Shown here piece by piece: positions 19,727-27,640 of a stretch of 64,000 bases of DNA (position 1 is its first letter; every line of letters begins with the position of its first letter). A program made the position numbers and the translations under genes. Source of the DNA: Spirochaetia bacterium (GTDB taxonomy: Bacteria > Spirochaetota > Leptospiria > Leptospirales > Leptonemataceae); assembly GCA_021413825.1 (NCBI GenBank), contig JAIOPQ010000015.1, positions 34,793 through 98,792 of the forward strand. Reading direction: 5' to 3'. The notes beneath the pieces are model-generated. The model made no database searches, was not told the origin of the DNA, and was given only the letters and a program-made list of their open reading frames with translations.

Positions 19727-21136
19727 ATGCTGTTTAATTCCGGCATCTTCATTTTACTTTTCTTCGTCGTTTACCTGATCTACTGGCAATTGCCCGTACG
19801 CGGTAAGCAATATCTAATCATCCTAACGAGTCTCGTTTTCTACGCTTGGTACAGTATTCCGTTTCTGTTCATGTTCGTAGCACTCCTGATCGTCAACTAC
19901 TGGATCGGGATGCGATTGATCGAGACCAGAAACAAAACTTTGCTCATCGCTGGCATCATCCTTGATGCTTCAATCCTTGGAGTCTTTAAATACTTCTATC
20001 TGTTTGCCGAGTCGATTGGGCACATAATCGGCAACTCCTATCTTATCGAACTTCGCACAAACTGGATGCAAGATCTTAAGTTCGAAATTATCCTGCCTAT
20101 TGGGATTAGTTTCTATACATTTCAGGTAATCGCATTCATTGTAGATTGTTACGCAGGAAGAATCACGGAGAAAGTTTCTCCAATGAAGTTCTATGTGTTT
20201 ACTCTCTTCTTTCCGCATTTCGTTGCCGGTCCAATCATGCGCGCACCGGACCTGATTCCGCAGATTGATCATCCAAATCTTACGCGCGATAGAATGGTAA
20301 ACGGCTGTCTGATCATCCTGATGGGCATTGTTAAGAAAGTTCTGATCGCGGATCGACTTGGCTCAATCACAAACCCTGCGTGGCAAAATCCTCAGGCCTA
20401 CGATGCTACGGTTCTGTTTATGATTCCGTTTGTCTGGGCGTTTCAGATTTATTGCGACTTCTCCGGTTACACAGACATGGCGCGCGGAATCGCTAAACTA
20501 CTAGGCTATGAGATTCCTGAAAACTTCAAGGGTCCATTCCTCTCACGCAGCTACTCCGAGCTCTGGCAACGCTGGCATATTACACTTTCGCACTGGCTCA
20601 GGGATTATCTCTATATACCGTTAGGCGGTTCGCGCGTTGGTCCGTGGCGAACGTACGCGAACCTTATCATTACATTTGCAATTGGCGGACTCTGGCACGG
20701 GGCCAACTACAACACCGTTCTCTGGGGTATTTATACGGGCATCATTCTCTCGCTTGAGCGACTATGGGAGCATTCAGGCTATCGCTTGTTTCCGGAAAAT
20801 CGATTCAATGGTCTGAAAGTGCTATACACTTATATAATTTTTTGCGGCGGCTGCTTGCTCTTTGCCGCACCAACCATTCATCATACAATGGACATCGTGA
20901 AGGGAGTTTTCGCGCTGCAACGCGGCCTACCCATTGCTGATCTGGGTTCGATGATTGGTCTAGCAATTCTTGGATTCTTGCTGAACGTGCCCCAGTACTA
21001 CGGCGGATTTAAAGAATGGCTCGAGGCAAAACCGAATCTGAAACTCGCGCTTGTCCCAATCTCCACTTTTGTGATTGGCCTGCTTGTGAATCTCTACGGC
21101 GACGTTACAGGGACGTTCATTTACTTTAATTTTTAG
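19727..21136 (+). CDS. MBOAT family membrane-bound O-acyltransferase (AlgI/DltB-like)
   Basis: A 469-residue polytopic acyltransferase, transferring acyl groups to an exported glycan or lipid. The AlgI-like N-terminus (FNSGIFILLFFVVYLIYW), PIGISFYTFQ, the FVAGPIMRA segment, the QIYCDFSGYTDMARG motif, RWHITLSHWLRDYLYIPLGG and catalytic His in GGLWHGANYN are all present. Start taken at ATG 19727, because the 16 residues before it are not hydrophobic and the family begins at this point. The YdcF-like gene follows. A second homologue is at 26105; leptospires commonly have several. Confidence 0.92.
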   Translation: MLFNSGIFILLFFVVYLIYWQLPVRGKQYLIILTSLVFYAWYSIPFLFMFVALLIVNYWIGMRLIETRNKTLLIAGIILDASILGVFKYFYLFAESIGHIIGNSYLIELRTNWMQDLKFEIILPIGISFYTFQVIAFIVDCYAGRITEKVSPMKFYVFTLFFPHFVAGPIMRAPDLIPQIDHPNLTRDRMVNGCLIILMGIVKKVLIADRLGSITNPAWQNPQAYDATVLFMIPFVWAFQIYCDFSGYTDMARGIAKLLGYEIPENFKGPFLSRSYSELWQRWHITLSHWLRDYLYIPLGGSRVGPWRTYANLIITFAIGGLWHGANYNTVLWGIYTGIILSLERLWEHSGYRLFPENRFNGLKVLYTYIIFCGGCLLFAAPTIHHTMDIVKGVFALQRGLPIADLGSMIGLAILGFLLNVPQYYGGFKEWLEAKPNLKLALVPISTFVIGLLVNLYGDVTGTFIYFNF

Positions 21137-21246
21137 CTTCCTCAGCATCTTCAGCAATCGCGGAAGAAACAGGCAGAGTCGATCCTCGAAACAGGAAATC
21201 CTCTGTCTGAGTGGACAAAGCCAGGCCAATTGAATTTACTTTCCAC

Positions 21247-22011
21247 ATGTTCTTCTTTTTTTCCAAGATCCTCCCGGGACTCTTCTTTCCCTATCCGCTT
21301 TTTCTGATCTTCGCACTTCTTGCAGGCCTTCGCCTGAAAGCTGGCCGATTCAAGAAACTGTTCTTCATCCTCTGGTTCACGGTAACACTCGGATCCAGTT
21401 ATGTTATCGCAGCCCCATTGATGCGATCCCTTGAATCACGTTATACGCCATTGTCTATTCCAGAAACGCCGCGCGTCGATGCAATCGTTGTTCTTACTGG
21501 AATGGTGACACCACTTTCACCTCAGAAAGATAGACCAGAATTTTCAAGCGCCGTGGATAGAATTTTGGCCGGCATGGATCTATTAAAAAATGGGAAAGCA
21601 CCTTTGATGATTGTAACCGGCGGTTCGGGACTCATTTCGCAATTGGGCGAACCGGAAGCAACTGTGCTCAGAACCTGGCTCATTGGCCAGGGCATTCCCG
21701 ACACTCAGATAATCACCGAAAGTAATTCACGCAACACGGCGGAAAATGCAAGCCAGACGGCTGCAATCGCCTCAAATCGCGGGATTAAGAAAATAATCCT
21801 GGTTACGTCAGCGTTTCACATGTGGCGCAGCGTGCTCTGTTTTGAAAAAGCAGGACTGGAAGTGGTTCCTTTCCCTGTTGATTATTACATTCCAACGGAA
21901 TTCCCCGGAATTGAAGCCGTCTTTCCGCATTCAGCTGGCATGACGGTGACATCTACGGCGCTCAAAGAGTATGCAGGTATTCTCGCCTATCGCTTGAAGG
22001 GGTACCTTTAA
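21247..22011 (+). CDS. YdcF/ElyC-like DUF218 membrane protein
   Basis: A 254-residue protein with two N-terminal hydrophobic helices (about residues 1-25 and 35-58) and a DUF218 domain with DAIVVLTGM, the glycine loop MIVTGGSG, ESNSRNTAENA (the conserved ESxSxNTxENA motif) and LVTSAFHMWR. DUF218 proteins such as ElyC/SanA/YdcF act in envelope (peptidoglycan or enterobacterial antigen) metabolism. Start chosen at ATG 21247 where the membrane segment begins. It follows the MBOAT gene by 110 bp, so both may modify surface glycans. Confidence 0.87.
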   Translation: MFFFFSKILPGLFFPYPLFLIFALLAGLRLKAGRFKKLFFILWFTVTLGSSYVIAAPLMRSLESRYTPLSIPETPRVDAIVVLTGMVTPLSPQKDRPEFSSAVDRILAGMDLLKNGKAPLMIVTGGSGLISQLGEPEATVLRTWLIGQGIPDTQIITESNSRNTAENASQTAAIASNRGIKKIILVTSAFHMWRSVLCFEKAGLEVVPFPVDYYIPTEFPGIEAVFPHSAGMTVTSTALKEYAGILAYRLKGYL

Positions 22012-22538
22012 TCTTTGGTGGGTTTTGCAGACGGGCCGCTTTCGCGTAGACGGATTCTCTCCTGGGTCAGGAGAGCAGTAGCTTTTTGTGAATAGTCAAG
22101 AATCAGCGCCAGCTCCGTTTCATTGTACGACGACAGGAGCTTAAACACGCCAGCGGCGATTCCTTCAAACTGTTTTTCAAGCTTGCTCTGGAATTTTGGA
22201 TTGTGCGCCATGTGAAGCTTAACCTTGCGTCTGTCGTCTGGATCATCCTTGCGCAAAACGAGTCCTTTCTTCTCAAGCCTGTCAATCACCGATGTAATTG
22301 CACCCGTGGTTAGTCCGGTGTAATGCGCAAGTTCGCCTGCAGTCAGCGGTCCCTCGCTAAAAATAAGATCGAGGCACTTATGATCGGTGATGTGAAGCCC
22401 CACATTATCAGCCACTGCCTGGTGAAACATGATAGTGGCATTGCTCTGCTTTCTGGATTCAATGCCGATCTCCCTAATAAGTTCTGACTTACCTTTAACT
22501 TTTTTCATTTCTATCCTGCTTGACATTATCTTGACCAT
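22008..22538 (-). CDS. MarR family transcriptional regulator
   Basis: A 176-residue MarR-type winged-helix repressor. The recognition region is LTAGELAHYTGLTTGAITSVIDRLEKKGLV, followed by the wing RKDDPDDRRKVKLHM, which is the family's DxRxxxV-type signature. It is divergently transcribed from an FAD-dependent monooxygenase, a classical arrangement in which MarR represses a detoxifying oxidoreductase until an aromatic ligand binds. Several possible starts exist (ATG 22538, 22526, 22508); the first is kept. The 3' end overlaps the convergent ydcF-like gene by 4 bp. Confidence 0.92.
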   Translation of the reverse strand: MVKIMSSRIEMKKVKGKSELIREIGIESRKQSNATIMFHQAVADNVGLHITDHKCLDLIFSEGPLTAGELAHYTGLTTGAITSVIDRLEKKGLVLRKDDPDDRRKVKLHMAHNPKFQSKLEKQFEGIAAGVFKLLSSYNETELALILDYSQKATALLTQERIRLRESGPSAKPTKD

Positions 22539-22544
22539 TACTTC

Positions 22545-22577
22545 TCTTGATTGTACAGTATCTTAATAATCAAGATA
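22545..22577. promoter_or_regulatory. Palindromic operator, probable MarR binding site
   Basis: The 100-bp gap between the divergent marR and monooxygenase genes holds two overlapping inverted repeats: TATCTT-7 bp-AAGATA at 22559-22577 and TCTTGATT-15 bp-AATCAAGA at 22545-22552/22568-22575. MarR dimers bind imperfect palindromes of about this size. The site is in the right place to repress both promoters. Binding is inferred. Confidence 0.65.
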
Positions 22578-22638
22578 TCAGACGACCGCAATACATTTGG
22601 AGACAATTGGACTGGTGGCGCTGATAGGAAGGAATAAA

Positions 22639-23961
22639 ATGAAGAACGGGAATTTCCATGTACTGATCATTGGCGGGGGGATTGCTGGCCCGGCCCTGGC
22701 TCTGGCGCTAAAACAGGCCGGGATTGCTTCGTCGGTCTTTGAGGCCTACCCGTACGGAGAGGGAATCGGAGGTGGTTTCAATATTGCACCAAACGGAACC
22801 AGGATCCTGGCGCAAATCGGCGTTCTAGACGACCTGGTTTCAAAATCAACCGTGGCACGATTTAGCAAATTCAAGGACGAGCGCGGTCGCGAAATGGCTA
22901 CGCTGCCCTACGGCGATCCGGCGCGCTACGGCCAACCCGCACTGACCATGTCTCGCGCAACACTATTTGAATGCCTGGCCCAGACCATGAAGCAGCGCGG
23001 AATCTCAGCTCAGTATGAAAAGCGCTTAACGTCGTTTGAAGATACTGCCGATGGAGTCGTCGCGTATTTTGCAGACGGATCTAGCGCCAGGGGAGATATC
23101 CTGGTTGGCGCAGACGGTGTGCGGTCAGCTGTTCGGAACTTCCTTCTTCCTGCCGGACCAAATCCGGAATTCACAGGAATGCTTGGAGTATGCGGATTTG
23201 CTCCGGCAGACGCTTTCCCCGAAATCCATACAAGTGACGTCGAAGCAATCACGTTTACGTTTGGTCCGGATGGGTTTTTCGGGCATGGAGGCGGTGACAC
23301 AAAAACATTTCTCTGGTGGGCAAACATGATGGCCGAAACACCGTTTACGGCCGAGCAAATCTCAAGCATCGACCATGCTGCGGCCCGCGAAGAGCTGCTG
23401 AAACGATTCGGAACCTACTACGCTCCAATCCCTTCGCTCATTGCTAAGACTCCAAAGATCCTCCGCCAGAACACCTACGATATCCAGTCCTTGCCATTCT
23501 GGCACAAGGGCAGAGTGGTTTTGATCGGCGATGCAGCACATGCAGTTAGTCCGAACTCAGGCCAGGGAGCGTCCCTTGCCCTTGAAGACGCGCTGTTCCT
23601 GGCAAACCTATTGCGGACTTCTGAGAGAGGATACTCTGAAACGTTCGCAGCTTTTGAATCCGCGCGTAAAGGACGCGTTGAGAAAATCGTTCAGGAGGGC
23701 AGAAGGCGCTCAAAGGGTAAAGATGTGGCAACTCCGTTGCAATCGCGCATCAGAAATTTCTTTATCGGAATAATGATAAAGTTGTTTGGTGTCAAAGGCC
23801 AGGACGAGGTTTTTGGATACAGGGTTGACTGGATGGTGGGTCCCGTTTCATCAAAGACCGAGGACAAACCGAACGGCGCTCGACTAAGCGAAACCGGGGC
23901 TGTCAGGGAAATCTCCCGGAAGGAAATCAAAATGCGCGCAGCACGTCCGGGGTATCCGTGA
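22639..23961 (+). CDS. FAD-dependent aromatic monooxygenase (PHBH/TetX-like)
   Basis: A 440-residue group A flavoprotein monooxygenase. N-terminal FAD-binding loop IIGGGIAGPALALALKQAG, the conserved DG motif ILVGADGVRSAVR and the GD motif VLIGDAAHAVSPNSGQGASLALEDA are all clear. Such enzymes hydroxylate aromatic or polyketide substrates, including antibiotics. Start chosen at ATG 22639 preceded by aggaagga. Divergent from the marR gene that presumably controls it. The 3' end overlaps the convergent GDPD gene by 35 bp. Substrate unknown. Confidence 0.92.
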   Translation: MKNGNFHVLIIGGGIAGPALALALKQAGIASSVFEAYPYGEGIGGGFNIAPNGTRILAQIGVLDDLVSKSTVARFSKFKDERGREMATLPYGDPARYGQPALTMSRATLFECLAQTMKQRGISAQYEKRLTSFEDTADGVVAYFADGSSARGDILVGADGVRSAVRNFLLPAGPNPEFTGMLGVCGFAPADAFPEIHTSDVEAITFTFGPDGFFGHGGGDTKTFLWWANMMAETPFTAEQISSIDHAAAREELLKRFGTYYAPIPSLIAKTPKILRQNTYDIQSLPFWHKGRVVLIGDAAHAVSPNSGQGASLALEDALFLANLLRTSERGYSETFAAFESARKGRVEKIVQEGRRRSKGKDVATPLQSRIRNFFIGIMIKLFGVKGQDEVFGYRVDWMVGPVSSKTEDKPNGARLSETGAVREISRKEIKMRAARPGYP

Positions 23962-24586
23962 ATATGCCCTTGACAAAACTGAATTCGGCTAATTGACGTG
24001 CTTCGATAGGATCGTTTACTGTATAAACGTGCAGATCGTATCCGCGGAATAGAACGGAAGGCTTGTATCGCTTTGCAAGCATCTTTCTTGAAACGTGGAT
24101 ACGATTCCCTTTGATCTTCCTCTTGTTCGCCTTGAATGCGCGAACCGTATCGAATAGATAGCCCACGGGCAGACCCAGGGCCGCCGCAGCCTCGACTATC
24201 TTCAGTCTAAAAGAAGATACTACTGGTCGCTTAAATTTGGAAATCCCCGCACGCGCAAGGCCAAGAGTACGCGTATCGTCCTTGATTTCAAAGTTCACAG
24301 TAATATCTTTCTTGCTGTAACGCCTGACGAATTCTTCAAACGTCAATATCTTGTTGTTGATCTTTCTAAATTCAGAGAGCGTAACTTTATTGGTCCGTTT
24401 GAGCTTTTTGAACTGACGCATCAAACTAAAATCATGATATACGACGATCGTATCGTCGCCTAACCTCAGTAGATCCAACTCGAATGCTTCGAATCCAAGG
24501 GCCAGGGCCGCATCAAATGCGCCCGCCGTATTCTCACGATGATTGAGTGCGCTGCCTCTATGCGCATAGAGGATTGGACGCGGCAT
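23927..24586 (-). CDS. Glycerophosphodiester phosphodiesterase
   Basis: A 219-residue GDPD TIM-barrel enzyme, hydrolysing glycerophosphodiesters to an alcohol and glycerol-3-phosphate. The active-site start YAHRGSALNHRENTAGAF (HRG ... EN), FELDLLRLGDDTIVVYHD (metal-binding ExD and catalytic His) and the C-terminal YTVNDP motif are present. No signal peptide, so likely cytosolic. Its ATG overlaps the fliL stop, making it the third gene of a flbD-fliL-GDPD run. Confidence 0.92.
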   Translation of the reverse strand: MPRPILYAHRGSALNHRENTAGAFDAALALGFEAFELDLLRLGDDTIVVYHDFSLMRQFKKLKRTNKVTLSEFRKINNKILTFEEFVRRYSKKDITVNFEIKDDTRTLGLARAGISKFKRPVVSSFRLKIVEAAAALGLPVGYLFDTVRAFKANKRKIKGNRIHVSRKMLAKRYKPSVLFRGYDLHVYTVNDPIEARQLAEFSFVKGIFTDTPDVLRAF

Positions 24587-25131
24587 CAGTTTACAATGAA
24601 CTCGTTGAAATAAACCTCAGATATTTTCCCGTCCGATAGAACGTGGTTGATTGAGGCTTTAATTTCTTCACGCAGCTCAAGCTGATCCTGGACTGTACGC
24701 AAATCTTCGCGCGTCTTACCCGCTAGAATCAAGTTAATAATATTTCGCAACTGTGGACTGCGCTGACCGAGCTCCGCTGTTAAAGCGGGGTTGCCAAGTT
24801 CGTATCCAAGACTCAATCTCAGTTTGATAAAATGAGGGTCTCCCGTATCCGCCGTGTTCACACGGAAGTCGTCGGTGAAATTGAAATTCTCTGTTGGTGG
24901 TGGTGGCTTAACTACAGCAATCGATGCAACTTCTTTGTACTGTCGTGCGGCAGCAAATGACGCCACATAGTATGCAATCACTGCCATGATCACAAGACCG
25001 ACGGTGCCCAGGGCAACGTAGATCAATATCTTGACAATCTTGTTTAGGCCGGACGAGGGCGAGCCGGCGGCTTCGGCAGGGGCGGCTTCCCCGCCGCCTT
25101 CTTCATCATCCAGTATTTCTTCACCGGCCAT
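24586..25131 (-). CDS. fliL: Flagellar basal-body-associated protein FliL
   Basis: A 181-residue protein with an acidic N-terminus, one transmembrane helix (about residues 33-60) and a C-terminal periplasmic FliL domain ending in VLSDGKISEVYFNEFIVN, the standard FliL tail. FliL surrounds the stator units and aids flagellar torque generation; here it would serve periplasmic flagella if the host is a spirochaete. It follows flbD by 80 bp, without motA or motB between them. Confidence 0.9.
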   Translation of the reverse strand: MAGEEILDDEEGGGEAAPAEAAGSPSSGLNKIVKILIYVALGTVGLVIMAVIAYYVASFAAARQYKEVASIAVVKPPPPTENFNFTDDFRVNTADTGDPHFIKLRLSLGYELGNPALTAELGQRSPQLRNIINLILAGKTREDLRTVQDQLELREEIKASINHVLSDGKISEVYFNEFIVN

Positions 25132-25211
25132 GCGCTACTCCTGGGTAAGGAAAAATATAAGTACCCGTACATTAGAATCGGTCGATTCAGACGGGATGCC
25201 GTCCTTTTTTT

Positions 25212-25412
25212 TCAGGAAGTGCCGGGTACGTAATTTACAATTGCGGCCTCGAAGGCCTGGATTCTGGCTATGATTTCTGAAACCGGCTCTTTTACCACAT
25301 ACTTCTTCTCATTGATGAGAGTGATCACAGTATCTGGCATGGCCTCCATTGTCTCGATGTGCTTGTGGTTGATAAAAAATGAGCTATTGTTCAATCTGTG
25401 GACTTCGATCAT
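25212..25412 (-). CDS. flbD: FlbD family flagellar protein
   Basis: A 66-residue FlbD protein: MIEVHRLN at the N-terminus, then FFINHKHIETMEAMPDTVITLINEKKYVVKE, which matches the short FlbD family found upstream of motAB in spirochaetes and Firmicutes. Its molecular role is not settled. Here it is directly followed by fliL. The start is 18 bp from the divergent CPBP gene. Confidence 0.88.
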   Translation of the reverse strand: MIEVHRLNNSSFFINHKHIETMEAMPDTVITLINEKKYVVKEPVSEIIARIQAFEAAIVNYVPGTS

Positions 25413-25430
25413 GCATCCTCAGGGTATTAG

Positions 25431-26108
25431 ATGAAATCGGATCTGTCCAGCGGCTTTCTCTGGTGCGCGGGATTCCTGGGAATATCGGCCCTGGTTTCGT
25501 GGATGATCTTACAAGCAATTCGCCCTGCTTCGGAAAATCTCTGGTTGATCGCAATTCCTTCCGTTTCAGGCGCAATTGTAACGAGTTTCTTCTATTACCT
25601 TGCGCGCAAGAAACTCCCCTGGACAATCGAGAACGCCTCCGGGCTGGATTTGCGGTCCGCCCTGGGTATCCCGGCGGTTGGTCTTGGCCTTTTTGCCCTT
25701 GGACAAACCTCGCCAGAGCCCGCCTGGCCCATGCGCGATGGAATAGACCTTATTGCCGCATTTATCAGCATGGTCGTCCTGGGCCCAGTGTCAGAGGAGA
25801 TCTTCTTTCGCGGGCTTCTTTTAAACGAGATGAGACGGACAAACTTTTCGATCTGGGCTGGGGCTGCCCTCTTCGCGGTTTCACATTTGAATCCAGGAGT
25901 CCTGCTGTTCGCATTCGCTTCCGGACTCGTCCTGGGCAAGGTTGTGCAGTGGAGCGGAACGGTGCTTGCGCCCATCCTGATTCATTCAATTTCAAATTTT
26001 TTGACCGTACTTACGTGGTCAGGCTGGTTGGTTCCTCCCGGTGCAATGGCAATTGCGGCGCTCGTTCTTGCGGGATCCTGCGGCCTGCTGGTGTTGCGTA
26101 GAACATGA
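25431..26108 (+). CDS. CPBP family intramembrane metalloprotease
   Basis: A 225-residue membrane protein with six to seven hydrophobic helices. The CPBP signature SEEIFFRGLLLNEM (EExxxR) is near residue 118, the first catalytic His is in AVSHLNPG and the second His/Asn in APILIHSISNFL. These proteases act on prenylated or other membrane proteins, and related ones in bacteriocin immunity. The stop overlaps the start of the next MBOAT gene by 4 bp, so the two are coupled. Confidence 0.9.
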   Translation: MKSDLSSGFLWCAGFLGISALVSWMILQAIRPASENLWLIAIPSVSGAIVTSFFYYLARKKLPWTIENASGLDLRSALGIPAVGLGLFALGQTSPEPAWPMRDGIDLIAAFISMVVLGPVSEEIFFRGLLLNEMRRTNFSIWAGAALFAVSHLNPGVLLFAFASGLVLGKVVQWSGTVLAPILIHSISNFLTVLTWSGWLVPPGAMAIAALVLAGSCGLLVLRRT

Positions 26109-27577
26109 TTTTCTCAAGCGCACTATATTTCTTTTTCTTTACGGCGGTTTTTTTTATACATTGGGCAATCCTGCCCTTGCTCGTACCGGAGAAATATCTC
26201 CGCTCGGCCCGTCATGCGGCATTGCTCGTTGCTTCGTATGTTTTTTTTGCTTCTTATGAGTGGATCTTTAGCTTCCTTTTATTCTTCTTTACGATCACGG
26301 CATACGGATCGGCCTTCTTCCTGACCCCTGGCGGACTGAAAGATCGCTATCGCAATTGGCTGCTGCTAGTTGTAATTTGCATACTTGTCGGCCTCCTCTG
26401 CTACTACAAGTATTACAACTTCTTCCTCGGGAACCTGCTTGAAGTTCTGGGATTCGTTGGGATCAAACCAGACTGGTTCATGCATACGATTGGTCTGCCC
26501 CTTGGAATTTCGTTTTTTACATTTCAAGCATTGAGCTATGTCATCGATGTGTGGCGCGGCAAGACTGCTGTTGAAACTTCCTTCATGCGTTTCGGATTAT
26601 TCAAATCGTTTTTCCCACAACTGGTTGCAGGCCCAATTGTAACCGCACGGGACTTTATCCCGCAGCTTTACAGTGATACGGATCTTACCGTTGAACGACT
26701 GCGCAACGGCGCGCGCTGGTTTGCACTGGGATATTTCAAGAAAGCAGTAATCGCAGATAACATCGGTCCAGCTGTAAGCGCAATGCTCGGTGATAAGGGC
26801 CAGTTTGGCACGCAGGGATCGTGGCTTGGTGCATTTGGTTTTGTTACTCAGATGTATGGAGATTTTTCAGGCTACAGTGATATGGCCTGGGGGTCTGCCA
26901 TCTGGTTGGGGTTTCACCTTCCAGAGAACTTTAGAATGCCGCATATCGCGCGATCGATTTCTGAACACTGGCGCAGATGGCACATGTCACTCGGACGTTG
27001 GATCCGAGACTATCTGTATATTTCCCTGGGCGGAAACCGAGTTAGCTGGTTTCGCCACAAAATCAATCTGGTAATCGCTATGCTCGTCAGTGGATTCTGG
27101 CACGGAGCAAACTGGACATTCGTCGTCTGGGGATTAATCTTTGGTGTCTGGCTCGCTGCAGAAACAATCTTCCAAGAATGGTATGACAAGCGTCCTAAAC
27201 TTCCGGACGGGCCCGTTATGCGAGTATTGCGCTGGCCATTTGAAGGTCTGCGCTGGTTCTACGCGATGATCTGCGTTACCACAATCCATGTTTTGTTCAG
27301 TTCACCTACGGTGTCGTATGCGATCTTCAAGATGAAGTTGATGTATTTTTACGAAGCACCGAAAGTCCCGATCCCTCCAATGCTCTACAAGCCTATCCTC
27401 ACATACTTTGCAATCATGATGGCTGGCGAATGGCTGGGTTATTGGATCTGGGAAAAAGGGAAATTCCAGATCAAGGTTCCCCTGTGGCTTGAGTTTGCCA
27501 TCTACCCATTCCTGGCGTTGCTGTTGATTCAATTGGCCGCTCCAGATGGGGGCGCTTTCATTTATTTCGTGTTTTAG
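26105..27577 (+). CDS. MBOAT family membrane-bound O-acyltransferase, second copy
   Basis: A 490-residue homologue of the MBOAT at 19727. Conserved features are FSSALYFFFFTAVFFIHW, LGISFFTFQALSY, LVAGPIVTARDFIPQ, DFSGYSDMAWG, HWRRWHMSLGRWIRDYLYI and catalytic His in SGFWHGANWT. It overlaps the CPBP gene ATGA-style. Its stop codon (27575-27577) lies 1 bp before the 141-bp repeat that begins the IS element, so it is the last core-chromosome gene before the accessory region. The reading frame appears intact, but a few C-terminal residues could have been altered by the insertion. Confidence 0.92.
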   Translation: MIFSSALYFFFFTAVFFIHWAILPLLVPEKYLRSARHAALLVASYVFFASYEWIFSFLLFFFTITAYGSAFFLTPGGLKDRYRNWLLLVVICILVGLLCYYKYYNFFLGNLLEVLGFVGIKPDWFMHTIGLPLGISFFTFQALSYVIDVWRGKTAVETSFMRFGLFKSFFPQLVAGPIVTARDFIPQLYSDTDLTVERLRNGARWFALGYFKKAVIADNIGPAVSAMLGDKGQFGTQGSWLGAFGFVTQMYGDFSGYSDMAWGSAIWLGFHLPENFRMPHIARSISEHWRRWHMSLGRWIRDYLYISLGGNRVSWFRHKINLVIAMLVSGFWHGANWTFVVWGLIFGVWLAAETIFQEWYDKRPKLPDGPVMRVLRWPFEGLRWFYAMICVTTIHVLFSSPTVSYAIFKMKLMYFYEAPKVPIPPMLYKPILTYFAIMMAGEWLGYWIWEKGKFQIKVPLWLEFAIYPFLALLLIQLAAPDGGAFIYFVF

Positions 27578-27583
27578 CGTTCA

Positions 27584-27600
27584 CCCCCACATTCCCCAAA
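27584..27600 (+). repeat. Left terminal inverted repeat of the IS
   Basis: CCCCCACATTCCCCAAA here is the exact reverse complement of 28580-28596 and is repeated directly at 63865-63881. Confidence 0.7.
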
Positions 27601-27640
27601 GGTAACCCGGCACGCGCGCAGCGGCAAGCCGCTGCTTGTA

